A DNA stretch of 64,000 nucleotides, from NCBI RefSeq assembly GCF_013372185.1, contig NZ_CP053830.1:62001-126000 (forward strand). The letters run 5' to 3'. Position 1 is the stretch's first letter, and each line of letters opens with the position of its first letter. Origin of the DNA: Campylobacter lari subsp. lari (GTDB taxonomy: Bacteria; Campylobacterota; Campylobacteria; Campylobacterales; Campylobacteraceae). The position numbers and the translations under genes were made by a program. Below the pieces are notes generated by a model, which did not search any database, was not told the DNA's origin, and saw only the letters and a list, made by a program, of their open reading frames with translations. Shown here in pieces: positions 47,103 through 55,573 of this stretch.

Positions 47103-47792
47103 TTATAAGTTTAAGTTCCAATCAATAGGACTTTTGCCAAGTTTTAATAAAATTTCATTGCTTTTTGAAAAATGTTTGCAACCTAAAAAAGCATTCCTTG
47201 CTAAAGGCGATGGATGTGCTGCTTCTAGGATAAAGTGTTTTTGAGGGTTGATTAAAACTTTTTTGTTTTTAGCATAATTTCCCCAAAGCAAAAACACTAA
47301 TCCCTCTTTTTCATCGCTAAGTTTTGATATAACTGCATCGGTAAATTTTTGCCAGCCAAAATGTGCATGTGAAGCAGGTTTGTTGGCTTCTACACTTAAA
47401 ATAGAATTTAAGAGTAAAACCCCTTGTTTAGCCCATTTACTTAAATCACCATGTTTTGCCATAGGAATGTTTAAATCATTTTGTAATTCTTTGTAGATAT
47501 TAAGTAAAGATGGGGGAATTTTAACTCCCATTGGTACGCTAAAGCTTAAACCCATAGCTTGATGAGGGTTGTGGTAGGGATCTTGTCCTAAAAGTATGAT
47601 TTTTAAATCCTGTAAAGGAGCTAGGTTAAATGCATTAAAGATTAAATTTGCTGGTGGATATATAGTTTTTCCTTCGTTTAAGGCGTTAATATAATGAGTT
47701 TTTATCTCTAAAAAATAAGGTTTTAAAAACTCATCTTTTAAAAATTCTTTCCAAGTTTGTTCTATTTTTATTTTTTCTAAACAAATATCCAT
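47103..47792 (-). CDS. ung: Uracil-DNA glycosylase, family 1
   Basis: Ung (229 residues) removes uracil from DNA. The catalytic water-activating loop is ILLGQDPYHNPHQAMGLSF near residue 64, and the minor-groove loop is AAHPSPLARNAFLGCKHFS near residue 187. LLWGNYAKNKK near residue 160 is also typical. An upstream in-frame start at 47807 lies within the kinase gene; the ATG at 47792 follows AAGGAT and is preferred. Another UDG-superfamily gene lies at 7.3 kb and mutY at 51.1 kb. Confidence 0.96.
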   Translation of the reverse strand: MDICLEKIKIEQTWKEFLKDEFLKPYFLEIKTHYINALNEGKTIYPPANLIFNAFNLAPLQDLKIILLGQDPYHNPHQAMGLSFSVPMGVKIPPSLLNIYKELQNDLNIPMAKHGDLSKWAKQGVLLLNSILSVEANKPASHAHFGWQKFTDAVISKLSDEKEGLVFLLWGNYAKNKKVLINPQKHFILEAAHPSPLARNAFLGCKHFSKSNEILLKLGKSPIDWNLNL

Positions 47793-47800
47793 TTTTATCC

Positions 47801-49108
47801 TTACCAAGAAAGTATAAACTCACTTCCTTCATTTTCTTTGCTTAAAACTTTAATGTTGATATTGTTTTTATCAGCTATTTGCTTAACCAAGTTTAAACCT
47901 ATGCCAAAGCCACCTTGATCTTGATTAAAGCGTTTGTAGCGTGTAAAAATTTGAGCTATTTCTTTAGCACTCATACCTTGACCCTCATCTTTAATACTAA
48001 GTATTTTTTCTTTTAAGCAAATATAGATTTTTTTATGAGCATTGGTGTATTTTATAGCATTATTTAAAAGATTATCGATTAAAATTTGCATTTCTTCTTT
48101 ATTAGCATAAAAGTTTTGCTCCAAAAGATTTTTTTCAATGATGAGGTTTTTTTGTGTGATTAAAGTTTCAAAGTATTCTAGTCTTTGTTCTAAAAGCTCT
48201 TTTAAATTGATATCTTCTTTGATATTTTCTTTTTGTAAGAAAAAATTTAAGGCTATGAGATTTTGATAGATATGGTTTAAATTTTTACTTGCTAGCTTGA
48301 TATGGTTTAACTTTTTTATATTATTTGGATTTAAATTTGTATCATCAAATTTTTTAATACTAGCTAAAATAACACTTAAAGGCGTATTAATTTCGTGCGT
48401 AGTGTCTTTGATGAAATCATTAAGCGCTTTAAATTGCTCTTTGATATTTTTAAAGACAAGCAAGATGAGTATATAAGCAACCACAGCAAGCAACAAAATA
48501 CATATAAGAGTATAAAAAATGGTTTTTAATTTTAATTTCCAAAGTTCATTGGAAAAATCGTTGATGTCTAGATTATTATAATTATCTTTGCGGTATTGTT
48601 CTTTTTTAAAACCAAGATCATCAGTTTCTATAATGATATGAATATTTTTATGTCTTAAAAAATGAGAATGGCGTCTCGGTTTTTTTAGATTGCTTATGTC
48701 TATATAGGTGTTGAGATTTCTAATCCTTGAAAAATCTATAAATAATCTTTTGTTTTCATTGTAAATAAAATCATTTTTTTTAAGTTGTGTTAATATTTTT
48801 AAAGCATCGAAGGTTAAATTACTAAAAACAACTTGGTTATTTATAATAATGGCAAATTGAGTGTTGAGTCTTTTGGATATATAGGAAAAATCTTCTTGAT
48901 TTAAATATGTTCTATCGTGTCTTGCTTCGATGATATTTTGCAAAATATAATTATAGTGAGTATATGAATGTGTTATTTGATTTAATCGTATATAGTTTGC
49001 TTCTTTTTGATAAAAAGTGATAAAAAAAATCGTTAGAAACACACCACTTGTGATGATGTAAAGGGCTAAAATTTTAAAAATAGTATTATTAAAATTTTCA
49101 CTTTTCAT
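47801..49108 (-). CDS. Membrane sensor histidine kinase
   Basis: A 435-residue kinase. Membrane segments lie near residues 10-32 and 195-217, enclosing a periplasmic sensor of about 160 residues. The phosphorylated His is in DTTHEINTPLSVILAS near residue 239. The ATP-binding motifs are NLLNNAIKYT near residue 330, DEGQGMSAKEIAQIF near residue 378 and GGFGIGLNLV near residue 400. It overlaps the response regulator gene by 11 bases, so the two form a pair. Confidence 0.93.
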   Translation of the reverse strand: MKSENFNNTIFKILALYIITSGVFLTIFFITFYQKEANYIRLNQITHSYTHYNYILQNIIEARHDRTYLNQEDFSYISKRLNTQFAIIINNQVVFSNLTFDALKILTQLKKNDFIYNENKRLFIDFSRIRNLNTYIDISNLKKPRRHSHFLRHKNIHIIIETDDLGFKKEQYRKDNYNNLDINDFSNELWKLKLKTIFYTLICILLLAVVAYILILLVFKNIKEQFKALNDFIKDTTHEINTPLSVILASIKKFDDTNLNPNNIKKLNHIKLASKNLNHIYQNLIALNFFLQKENIKEDINLKELLEQRLEYFETLITQKNLIIEKNLLEQNFYANKEEMQILIDNLLNNAIKYTNAHKKIYICLKEKILSIKDEGQGMSAKEIAQIFTRYKRFNQDQGGFGIGLNLVKQIADKNNINIKVLSKENEGSEFILSW

Positions 49109-49784
49109 TTTCTAGCCTTATGGCATAGCCTATGTTTCTTTGGTTGATGATTAAATCTTTGCCAAGAATTTTTCTTAAATTTTTTACATAAACTCTAAGA
49201 CTCATAATCACAGGTTCTTCATCCAAACTCCAAATTTCATCAAAAATGGTTTCTATGCTTACAAAATGTGGACGTTTTTTTAAAAGCAAGACTAAAAGCT
49301 CTTTTTCTTTGTTGGTAAGATTGATGATTGTTTTGTCTTGATAAAGAGTTTTATTAAGTGGATCAAAAGAAATATTTTTTGAGGAGTTAAGCAAAATCAA
49401 ATCTTCTTTTTGGTGGCTAAAATTTCTTTTAATGATATTTTTTACACGGATAATTAATTCATCTATGTCAAAAGGCTTTTTAATATAATCATCACAACCT
49501 GACAAAAATCCTTGTTTTACATCATCAAGCATGGATAAAGAAGTTAAAAATATAGCAGGAGTATTTTTACCACTTTCTCTTAATTCTTTTAAAACTTCAA
49601 AGCCATTGCCTTTTGGAACTTTAACGTCAAAAATCCAAAGATCAAAAATTTCTTCATAAGCTTTTTCTAGTGCCTCTTGTGCATCATATACACAAGAGAC
49701 TTTAAAGCCTTCATCGCTTAAGGCTTCATTTATAATTTCATTTAAACTTAAATCATCTTCTAAGAGCAGAATTTTTGCTGCCAT
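49098..49784 (-). CDS. OmpR-family response regulator
   Basis: A 228-residue regulator. The receiver domain has acidic residues LLEDDLSLNE at the start, the phosphoryl-acceptor Asp in LWIFDVKVPKGNG near residue 53, and the conserved Lys in DDYIKKPFDIDEL near residue 102. The C-terminal winged helix (TNKEKELLVLLLKKRP, VYVKNLRKILG) binds DNA. It lies one base behind the DUF1104-type gene and ahead of the kinase, so all three are likely one operon. The system resembles CprRS or DccRS only in general layout. Confidence 0.93.
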   Translation of the reverse strand: MAAKILLLEDDLSLNEIINEALSDEGFKVSCVYDAQEALEKAYEEIFDLWIFDVKVPKGNGFEVLKELRESGKNTPAIFLTSLSMLDDVKQGFLSGCDDYIKKPFDIDELIIRVKNIIKRNFSHQKEDLILLNSSKNISFDPLNKTLYQDKTIINLTNKEKELLVLLLKKRPHFVSIETIFDEIWSLDEEPVIMSLRVYVKNLRKILGKDLIINQRNIGYAIRLENEK

Positions 49785-49785
49785 T

Positions 49786-50202
49786 TTATCTCATCGGACA
49801 ATTTGCATGGTGTGCTTTGAAACCATGATAATTTTTGTGCGAATGGGCGTTGTTGTAATGGTGCAAATTTAACTCTCTTATTTCTTTGCCGCTCATTTCA
49901 TCGGTTAGTTTTTGCATATCTTCTTGAACGATAACTCTTCTTTGGCTTCTTTCTTGAGTAGAGAGTTTAGAGATATTTTCGTGTAAATTAGCTTTAAATT
50001 GTTGATGAAAATTTCTCGCATCTTTGTATTTCATTTCATTCATTCTTTTTTTCATCTCAATAACTAAATCAGCTTGATCTTGTGCTTTTACACTTTTTGC
50101 AAGATTTAAAATCTCATCATTGCTTTTTTTAGAAAAATCAGCTCCTAAGGCAAATGAAGCAGCCAAAGAACCCACGATAAATAAACTTACAATTTTTTTC
50201 AT
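49786..50202 (-). CDS. Periplasmic DUF1104-type protein with His-rich tail
   Basis: A 138-residue protein with signal peptide (KKIVSLFIVGSLAASFALGA). The mature part is helical and charged (SNDEILNLAKSVKAQDQADL, EMKKRMNEMKYKDARNFHQ), as in the DUF1104 family of Helicobacter and Campylobacter. The last 26 residues hold seven His plus one Cys and one Met, suggesting metal binding. It leads an operon with a response regulator and kinase, an arrangement like CpxP/Spy ahead of CpxRA; the comparison is architectural only. Confidence 0.75.
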   Translation of the reverse strand: MKKIVSLFIVGSLAASFALGADFSKKSNDEILNLAKSVKAQDQADLVIEMKKRMNEMKYKDARNFHQQFKANLHENISKLSTQERSQRRVIVQEDMQKLTDEMSGKEIRELNLHHYNNAHSHKNYHGFKAHHANCPMR

Positions 50203-50264
50203 TGTTTCTCCTTTAAATTAATGATGAGAAATTATAAAAACTCAAAATAAAGCCAAAATGAAAT

Positions 50265-51017
50265 TTATTGACAAATAAAAAGTACATTGGCTTTTAAGTT
50301 TTGTTTTTCACTTTTAATAATAGGCAATACAACACTATCTGCACTAGCTGCTAAACTTGGGGAGTTGTATTTAATATTGCAACTATCAAAATGAATATTT
50401 TTTATCATGCAAGTTTTTGCTAGAGTTTTAGAATAATATTGAGCCTTTTCAAAAGCTTTTTTAAATGCAAGATCATATAAATCTTCTTTGTTTTCTTCTA
50501 AAATAACTTCATCAAAACCAGCTTGTAAGGCTTTGGTGTTAAAAGAAATTAAGGCATTGGTAGTACTAATGCTTTCTATATCTTTTATAAGATTTTCATA
50601 GTCTTTGTTTTTGTTTTGTGGTATTTGACAAGTAAAGTTAGAATGTAATCTATATCCATTAAGTGTTTTTACTCCTTGGTAATAATTATAACTTGGCTCT
50701 AAAGTATAACTTCCACCTTTGCAATAATTTTCTTTAGCAATACGATCTGAGATTTCTTTGAAAGTTTTAGCAATATGATTTTTTTCTTCACTAGAAACAA
50801 TGGTTTTTTTACTAAGTTCCTCGCTGGCACTAAAATTTAAAGTAGCATTAAAAATATTCGGCATGATTTCATTGGACACTTCTATACTTCTTGAAAATTC
50901 TATATTTTGATTATTATGGTTTTTTAAGCCTAAAAATTCAGTGTTAAAAACCACTCCTAATACAAATAATACCAAACAAAGTAGCCCTAAGCCTAAGCCT
51001 TTTAAAAAACTTTTCAT
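50265..51017 (-). CDS. SIMPL-domain (DUF541) periplasmic protein
   Basis: A 250-residue protein with one N-terminal membrane segment (GLGLGLLCLVLFVLGVVFN). The body has the SIMPL pattern: FSRSIEVSNEIMPNIFNATL near residue 42 and a C-terminal block with two cysteines (KTCMIKNIHFDSCNIKY near residue 200). Members are associated with oxidative stress and envelope functions, without a proven activity. It is divergent from mutY, as for Cj1621/mutY in C. jejuni by memory. Confidence 0.82.
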   Translation of the reverse strand: MKSFLKGLGLGLLCLVLFVLGVVFNTEFLGLKNHNNQNIEFSRSIEVSNEIMPNIFNATLNFSASEELSKKTIVSSEEKNHIAKTFKEISDRIAKENYCKGGSYTLEPSYNYYQGVKTLNGYRLHSNFTCQIPQNKNKDYENLIKDIESISTTNALISFNTKALQAGFDEVILEENKEDLYDLAFKKAFEKAQYYSKTLAKTCMIKNIHFDSCNIKYNSPSLAASADSVVLPIIKSEKQNLKANVLFICQ

Positions 51018-51106
51018 TTTTGCTCCTTTTTAAAAAATATTTTTTATTTTAACATAAAGCTTTTAGGAATTGATTGTATAATTTTTAAAAAATAAAGAAA
51101 GTCTTA

Positions 51107-52135
51107 ATGCAAAAAATTCATAAAAGTATTTTAAAGTGGTATGAACAAAATGGCAGGAAAAGCCTTCCTTGGCGTATTTTACATGAAGAGTATAGAAAAT
51201 ATGGTAGCGAGGATGATTTAAAAAAGCTAAAAAATATTGACATTGCTTATGCAGTTTATGTTAGTGAGATTATGCTTCAGCAAACTCAAGTAAAAAGTGT
51301 TTTGCAAAATTATTATTTTCAGTTTTTAGCTCAATTTCCTTCTTTAAAAGCACTTTCTATGGCAAGTGAAGATGAGGTTTTAAAAGCTTGGCAAGGACTT
51401 GGGTATTATACTAGAGCTAGAAATATACACAAATGTGCAAAAATTTGCGTGCAAGAATTTGATGCAAGATTACCACTTGAGATTAAAGAGCTTCAAAAAC
51501 TTCCTGGCATTGGAGAATATACCGCTGGAGCTATAGCATGTTTTGGTTTTTTGCAAGCTAAGTCTTTTGTGGATGCAAATATTAAAAGAGTTTTGAGTAG
51601 ATTTTATGGCTTGCAAAATCCAAACTCTAAAATTTTAGTGCAAAAAGCAAAAGAATTTTTAAACTATGATAATGCATTTGAGCATAATCAAGCTTTGCTA
51701 GATATAGGAGCTTTGGTTTGTTTGCCCAAAAATGCAAAATGTGAAATTTGTCCTTTAAAGTGTTTTTGTGCTGGAAAAGATGAATATGAAAAATTTCATG
51801 TATCTAAAAAAACTCAATATAAAAACATTGTTTTAAAAATACTTATAGTGCAAAAAAATGAGCAATTCTTACTTGTTAAAAGCAAGGAAAAATTGTATTT
51901 TAATATGTATAATTTTTTAGAATATAAAAATCAAAAAAAAGCAAAATTTATAGGAGAATTTAAACATTCTTATACCAAATACAAAATCAATGCTAAGGTG
52001 TATTTTTTAAAAGATGATGATTTTGATGATTTAAAAGCAAAAGCATTTTCTTATAAAGACTTAGAATATCTTGCTCTTTCAAAATTTGCCCTAAAAACAC
52101 TTGAACTTTTTAAAAAGAGTGATTGTGCATTTTGA
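51107..52135 (+). CDS. mutY: A/G-specific adenine glycosylase
   Basis: MutY (342 residues) removes adenine opposite 8-oxoguanine. The helix-hairpin-helix is LQKLPGIGEYTAGAIACFGF near residue 126, with catalytic Asp in FVDANIKRVLSR near residue 152. The [4Fe-4S] cysteines lie in CLPKNAKCEICPLKCFC near residue 203. The C-terminal NUDIX-like domain is short but present (residues 225-330). An extra insertion near residues 27-42 (HEEYRKYGSEDDLKKLKNID) is typical for Epsilonproteobacteria as far as I recall. Confidence 0.95.
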   Translation: MQKIHKSILKWYEQNGRKSLPWRILHEEYRKYGSEDDLKKLKNIDIAYAVYVSEIMLQQTQVKSVLQNYYFQFLAQFPSLKALSMASEDEVLKAWQGLGYYTRARNIHKCAKICVQEFDARLPLEIKELQKLPGIGEYTAGAIACFGFLQAKSFVDANIKRVLSRFYGLQNPNSKILVQKAKEFLNYDNAFEHNQALLDIGALVCLPKNAKCEICPLKCFCAGKDEYEKFHVSKKTQYKNIVLKILIVQKNEQFLLVKSKEKLYFNMYNFLEYKNQKKAKFIGEFKHSYTKYKINAKVYFLKDDDFDDLKAKAFSYKDLEYLALSKFALKTLELFKKSDCAF

Positions 52136-52982
52136 GAAAATTTATATAGAATTAAGTGATATTTGTGGATTAAAATGTGATTTTTGTCCTAGCCAAAAAG
52201 CCCAAAGAAAACAAATGAGCCTTGAAAACTTTGAAAAAATTTGCAAAAGCGTGCATAATCATGCCAAGCTTTTTACTTTTCATGTGCTTGGAGATCCTTT
52301 AAGAGTTTTAAATTTAAAAGAGTATCTAGAAATAGCTTTAAAATATGATATGCAAATAGAGCTTACTACAAGTGGATTTTATTTTGATAATGAGAAGATA
52401 AAACTCATTTTAGACTCTAAAAACATACGACAAATCAATATTTCCTTAGCTGCTTTTTTATCTCAAAACAAAATGAGTTTGAAAGAATATTTTGAACCTA
52501 TTTTAAAGCTTATTATTTTACACTTAGAAAATAAAAATAATTCTTTTATTAATCTAAGACTTTGGAATTTGGATAAAAATTTCAACCCACCTTTAGAAAA
52601 TGATAAAATTTATGATTTTTTAGAGCAAAATTTTAAAGTAAAAATTCAAAAGAAAAAAACAAAAAATCGCTTAGAAAGACATATTATCTTACACCAAGCT
52701 AGATTTTTTAAATGGCCTTCTTTAAAAGATGAGGTTGTTAGAGAGAATGGATATTGTCATGCTTTAAATGGGCAAATTGCTATTTTGAGCGATGGGACTT
52801 TAGTGCCTTGTTGTTTGGATACTAAAGGAGATATAAAACTTGGAAATTGTTTTGAAAGAGATTTTAATGAGCTTTTAAATTCGTCTTTATATGTAGAATT
52901 AAAAGAAGGCTTTAAGCAAGGAATTTTAAAAGCCAAGCTTTGTAAAAGGTGTGAGTTTTTAGAGGCTAAAAACCTAAACTAA
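52125..52982 (+). CDS. Radical SAM protein with SPASM-like C-terminus
   Basis: A protein of about 285 residues. The radical SAM cluster motif is CGLKCDFCPS near residue 12, in the form CxxxCxxC. C-terminal cysteines (GTLVPCCLDTKGDIKLGNC and LCKRCEF) suggest a second cluster domain. The substrate is unknown. A TTG at 52101 would overlap mutY further; GTG at 52125 follows AAAGAG and starts directly before FEKIYIEL. It overlaps mutY by 11 bases and the convergent gene by 17. Confidence 0.82.
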   Translation: MHFEKIYIELSDICGLKCDFCPSQKAQRKQMSLENFEKICKSVHNHAKLFTFHVLGDPLRVLNLKEYLEIALKYDMQIELTTSGFYFDNEKIKLILDSKNIRQINISLAAFLSQNKMSLKEYFEPILKLIILHLENKNNSFINLRLWNLDKNFNPPLENDKIYDFLEQNFKVKIQKKKTKNRLERHIILHQARFFKWPSLKDEVVRENGYCHALNGQIAILSDGTLVPCCLDTKGDIKLGNCFERDFNELLNSSLYVELKEGFKQGILKAKLCKRCEFLEAKNLN

Positions 52983-53835
52983 TTTCATCTTCATCGTTAA
53001 TTTGATAATTTACATCTAAATCTTGCTTCACTTCTTTTTGATCGTCTTTGGAATGTTTAAAAATATCTTCTGCGATTTTTGTGGCAATACCTCTAAGAGC
53101 TTTTTGTCTACTTGAACTGCTTGTAGAGCTCATTTTAAACTCTAAAGTATTAGAAGATTTACTTTCGCTTGTAGCAAATTCTATTAAGCGATAATCAATG
53201 ATAATATCATAAGATTGAGTGTTGTTTTCATTTTGTATTTGTTTTATTTTTGGGTTTAAAATGAGCAAAAAATCAGCTTCTAAAGTCTTATAAAGCTTTA
53301 TAAGTTCTTCATCGCTTGAATTTTTGGAAAGTAATAATTTTTCCTGATTATAAAGATCAAGACTTGTTTTATCTAAGATTTTAAATTTTTTATTCTGAAG
53401 TAAAACGCTCAAAAATTCTTGTTCAAATTTAGCTGAAAGTCCGGTTTTGATTTTATTGACAATAATTAGAGAGTTTTTGTTTTCAAGACTTTTGTCACCA
53501 TAGAGTTTTTTATAGATTAAAACTTTTGCGTGAAATTCACTTTGATTTGTTTGAGTTAGAGATTTTATGTCATAGCTATTAAAAACCCCATTGCTCACAA
53601 AATCAATTTCTTCATTATAACCTATATTAAAATTTCCATTAAAATTAAGTTCAAATTTTTTCAATTTGACTTGTTTTAAATCTTCTGTTTTTTCCAAAGC
53701 ATCATTAATAGCATTTTTAATCGCTTCGCTTCTTGTATTTCCAAAGCCCTCCCCAAGGCTTTCTTTGTTTAAAGCAGCCTGTGCTTGATAAACACAAATA
53801 AGACTTAAAAAAAGTATAAGTAGTTTTTTTATCAT
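52966..53835 (-). CDS. Periplasmic protein, CsgG/FlgT-like
   Basis: A 289-residue protein with signal peptide (MIKKLLILFLSLICVYQAQA). The N-terminal part GEGFGNTRSEAIKNAINDAL resembles the LPP20/FlgT entry domain, while the middle (FKILDKTSLDLYNQEKLLL, LEADFLLILNPKI) resembles CsgG-type outer-membrane assembly proteins. No lipobox is present. A role in flagellar or surface assembly is possible but not shown. It overlaps the convergent radical SAM gene by 17 bases. Confidence 0.6.
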   Translation of the reverse strand: MIKKLLILFLSLICVYQAQAALNKESLGEGFGNTRSEAIKNAINDALEKTEDLKQVKLKKFELNFNGNFNIGYNEEIDFVSNGVFNSYDIKSLTQTNQSEFHAKVLIYKKLYGDKSLENKNSLIIVNKIKTGLSAKFEQEFLSVLLQNKKFKILDKTSLDLYNQEKLLLSKNSSDEELIKLYKTLEADFLLILNPKIKQIQNENNTQSYDIIIDYRLIEFATSESKSSNTLEFKMSSTSSSSRQKALRGIATKIAEDIFKHSKDDQKEVKQDLDVNYQINDEDEISLGF

Positions 53836-53999
53836 AACTATTCTCTTTTTGTTTTTGAATAATAAAATAAATATTTTATTTTAACACTATAAGTTTAATC
53901 ATATCTTGACTGTAAATTTTATACTTAAGGTTAAATACCCAGAAAGTCTATGAAATTTTTATTATAAATTTAAAAAAATAAGTTATAATTTTTAATTTT

Positions 54000-54087
54000 A
54001 GAGAGGTGTCCGAGTGGTCGAAGGAGCACGCCTGGAACGCGTGTGTGGGGCAACTCACCGAGGGTTCGAATCCCTTTCTCTCTGCCA
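54000..54087 (+). tRNA. tRNA-Ser (GGA anticodon)
   Basis: An 88-base tRNA. The acceptor arm AGAGAGG pairs with TCTCTCT, the T-arm is GAGGG-TTCGAAT-CCCTT, and the long variable arm of class II tRNAs lies near 54043-54058. The anticodon loop CTGGAAC gives GGA. CCA is encoded (54085-54087). A TATAAT at 53984-53989 is the likely promoter. The 3' end touches the stop codon of the convergent SprA-like gene. Confidence 0.95.
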
Positions 54088-54738
54088 CTATGCGCTTTTG
54101 TTATACTGACTTCCAATATAGTCTTGTGATGCATTTTGTGTGTATGATTTTATAGCTTTGGAATTTGAATTTGTCTTTTTCTCATTCTCATTTTCGTTTT
54201 TTTCATTTTGTGCTTTTAGCTCTTCTGCCTTTATTTTAGCTTGTTCGGCGCGCGCGTCATTTTGCATTTGCATAGCATTAGCTGCTACTTTGTAATCTTG
54301 CGGACTAGGATCAGCTGGTGCCATAGCAGCGGCAATCACCTGCATAGCATTAGCTATAGTTTCTTCGGGAGTATTGCCTTTTTGCATTCTTATAGGCACT
54401 TCGCCCTCAACAGCATACATTCTATTATCAGGGCCTCTTGTATATCCAAAGCTCGCAGCACCGGCTAAAGCTCCACCAGCTGCTTGATGAGCTGCTTCGT
54501 GCGCTCTTACTTCTCTATCAATTTTTTCAAGTTCTCTTACTTGTCTAACTTCACTCTCACTTAGATCTTTACCATTTACTTTTTGAGTTTTTTCTTCTTT
54601 TTCTTGATCGTTTTTATCTTCTTTTGTTTGCTGTGGATTTTCTTTTTCAGTAATATTTTCTTTGGTTTCTTCTTTGTCTTTGTTTTGATAAGGATTTTGT
54701 GTATAAAAAGCATTGCTATAACTTGAGCTTATTTGCAT
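54088..54738 (-). CDS. SprA-related putative metalloprotease-fold protein
   Basis: A 216-residue protein. Residues 15-65 are highly charged (Lys/Glu/Gln rich, low complexity). The conserved domain holds VRAHEAAHQAAGGALAGA near residue 77 with an HExxH motif (HEAAH), followed by GPDNRMYAVEGEVPI. This matches the SprA-related family. The tail is again rich in Lys/Glu/Asn. Whether it is an active protease is not known. No signal peptide. Confidence 0.8.
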   Translation of the reverse strand: MQISSSYSNAFYTQNPYQNKDKEETKENITEKENPQQTKEDKNDQEKEEKTQKVNGKDLSESEVRQVRELEKIDREVRAHEAAHQAAGGALAGAASFGYTRGPDNRMYAVEGEVPIRMQKGNTPEETIANAMQVIAAAMAPADPSPQDYKVAANAMQMQNDARAEQAKIKAEELKAQNEKNENENEKKTNSNSKAIKSYTQNASQDYIGSQYNKSA

Positions 54739-54854
54739 AAAAATCCTTTCAAATATAATTTTATATTTTTATCACAAAAAAGTTGAAAAATTTATAAAAT
54801 AAATGTTTTATAAAATGTTAAGCAAAATAAAGTATAATTTTAACTTCTTTTTAT

Positions 54855-54931
54855 GTCAGGGTAGCTCAGCTGGCTAGAGCGCTGGTCTCATAAGCCGGAG
54901 GTCGGGAGTTCAAGTCTCCCCCTTGACACCA
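54855..54931 (+). tRNA. tRNA-Met (CAT anticodon)
   Basis: A 77-base tRNA. Acceptor GTCAGGG pairs with CCTTGAC (one G-T pair), and the T-arm is GGGAG-TTCAAGT-CTCCC. The loop CTCATAA gives CAT. The first pair is G-C, so it is not the initiator. It is most likely elongator Met, although a tRNA-Ile2 whose C34 becomes lysidine cannot be excluded. CCA is encoded, and its last base adjoins the stop of ktrA. Confidence 0.92.
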
Positions 54932-55573
54932 TCAATACTCATACCGATTCAATTCCTCTTGAGTACCAAGTAACATTAGTATATCATTTAAGTAAGCAGT
55001 GGTTTCTAAATTTGGCATAATGCTCCAAGTATCATGCTGTTTATGTGCAATGACTTTTAAGTTTTGACTAATAGATTGCAAAGTTTTTCCTGCTAAATTT
55101 TCATCTATTAAAAGTTTTGCTACTTTGATGGTATTAGCTGAAAGATCTATGATTTCAAAATTTGGATTAGTGATAAGAATTTTAGCCAAACGCTTTGCGG
55201 ATTCTTTTTCAGGGTAGATAACTTTATTAACCCCGAGTTTTGAAAGAATTTGCCCATGTGTAGAAGAATTTGCTTTGGCAATGATATTTTTTACGCCAAT
55301 TTCTTTTAAAGCCATAAAAGTAAGTATGCTTGATTCTAAATTTTCACCTATACTAAGTATAACAACATCTGCATTTGCATAACCTGCTTCTTTTAAGGCT
55401 ATGGTATGAGTAGAATCTAAAATATAAGCAAAGTCCGCATGATCTTGTAATTCCTTAACCGCTTCTTCATTAATGTCTGAAACAATAACTCTTTTACCTT
55501 GATCAATAAGCTCTTTTGCTAAAACCGAGCCAAATCTTCCAAGTCCTATAATACCATAAGTTTCTTTTTTCAT
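54932..55573 (-). CDS. ktrA: Potassium uptake regulatory subunit KtrA (TrkA-type)
   Basis: A 213-residue cytoplasmic gating ring protein. The nucleotide-binding RCK fold begins YGIIGLGRFGSVLAKELIDQ at residue 6, with the acidic end of the second strand in VIVSDINEEAV near residue 34. A TrkA-C domain follows from about residue 140. It binds NAD(H)/ATP and controls KtrB. It overlaps ktrB by four bases. Confidence 0.92.
   Translation of the reverse strand: MKKETYGIIGLGRFGSVLAKELIDQGKRVIVSDINEEAVKELQDHADFAYILDSTHTIALKEAGYANADVVILSIGENLESSILTFMALKEIGVKNIIAKANSSTHGQILSKLGVNKVIYPEKESAKRLAKILITNPNFEIIDLSANTIKVAKLLIDENLAGKTLQSISQNLKVIAHKQHDTWSIMPNLETTAYLNDILMLLGTQEELNRYEY

Noticed and set aside
54241-54468. 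Plus-strand reading frame within the SprA-like gene
   Set aside because: It opposes a gene with a recognisable HEAAH domain and has odd, His/Ser-rich composition typical of a shadow.
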